Source: Trichomonas vaginalis G3 (lineage: Eukaryota > Parabasalia > Trichomonadida > Trichomonadidae). From it: DNA of 64,000 bases. This document shows positions 63,634 through 64,000 of the stretch, one piece after another. Numbering within the stretch: position 1 is the stretch's first letter; each line of letters opens with the position of its first letter. Position numbers and translations under genes: made by a program. The stretch lies in NCBI RefSeq assembly GCF_026262505.1, contig NC_067205.1, positions 8,556,001-8,620,000 of the forward strand, written 5' to 3'. The notes under the pieces are model-generated. The model ran no database searches, was not told the DNA's origin, and worked only from the letters and a program-made list of their open reading frames with translations.

Positions 63634-63776
63634 ATACTTGTGAATTTGACACTTTACAAAACCGTTAACGTATATTTTACAACATGAACGCAAAAACTAA
63701 CTTAACCTTAAATATTTACAAAGCCGCCAACAATTTCACCTCACTATCGTTCTCACTAACGACTTCACTAATGTTC

Positions 63777-64000
63777 TCATAAATTTTCCTCAATATCTTC
63801 ATCATCAGTGTTAACCCTATTGTAGTCATACTTGAAGCCATAAACTTTCTCTAACTTCTTAACGTACAATTTACATAACTTACCTTCGTCATCGTATGGT
63901 TTAATGATATAACTATTTCTATCTTTATAAACAGTCAATGAAAAGTCAACTGGTCTCGGATGTATTTGAAAGAACATGTTATGCTCAGGAAGGAAGAATA
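63777..64000 (-). CDS. Partial unrecognised protein at window edge
   Basis: A minus-strand frame open to the edge (at least 73 codons). Upstream of the first visible Met it continues (FFLPEHN), so the start lies outside. The sequence IHPRPVDFSLTVYKDRNSYIIKPYDDEGK looks like real protein. The end is acidic (NTDDEDIEENL). Family not recognised. Confidence 0.45.
   Translation of the reverse strand, partial: FFLPEHNMFFQIHPRPVDFSLTVYKDRNSYIIKPYDDEGKLCKLYVKKLEKVYGFKYDYNRVNTDDEDIEENL

Overview
The window comes from an AT-rich eukaryotic genome that looks like a parabasalid flagellate of the Trichomonas/Tritrichomonas type. The signs are: long intronless genes; short leaders with a TCA(C/T)(A/T)-like initiator 10-20 bases before several ATGs; stop codons often followed by A (TAAA); ankyrin/DUF3447 and BspA-type leucine-rich-repeat proteins; and a complete-length Maverick/Polinton. 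The species cannot be fixed from this sequence alone.

Layout. 0-16.5 kb is host DNA: a TMEM18-like membrane protein (-), a Ser/Thr kinase, a small KATNIP-domain protein, and two tandem ankyrin/DUF3447 paralogues, both disrupted. 16,561-41,543 is one Maverick/Polinton with terminal inverted repeats, a 5-bp target duplication (CAACT) and broken copies of capsid, helicase, polymerase B, integrase, tail-fibre-like and DNA-adenine-methyltransferase genes beside several whole frames, including the packaging ATPase. 41.5-46.5 kb is repeat-rich: a three-way-junction palindrome, a 120-bp satellite and a hAT-like non-autonomous element. 46.5-52.8 kb is host again: an unrecognised protein, a TMEM62-like phosphoesterase and a BspA-like protein. 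52.8-61 kb holds four copies of a surface-protein-like gene on the minus strand, one split by a second hAT-like element, plus a small DDE-integrase transposon with 31-bp terminal repeats. 61.1-62.3 kb is a frameshifted acyltransferase of the HxxxDG type, and the right edge may enter another large element.

The least expected signal is structural. Arrays of long hairpins occur in or beside several mobile elements. A three-hairpin module occurs twice (15.9-16.1 kb and 56.37-56.54 kb); its copies differ in sequence but keep 17-24 bp stems by paired substitutions. A separate array of about five diverged hairpins lies inside a hAT-like element (53.9-54.5 kb). A perfect three-way junction lies at 41.69 kb. 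The Maverick's two terminal repeats also carry a small hairpin whose stem differs between the ends yet remains paired. The 9-mer AAAAGTGAC recurs through the non-coding DNA, often near such elements.

The host genes form no obvious pathway. Flagellar/cytoskeletal (KATNIP), membrane (TMEM18, TMEM62), surface (BspA, C-terminally anchored family) and ankyrin genes are interspersed with elements, which is usual for trichomonad chromosomes.
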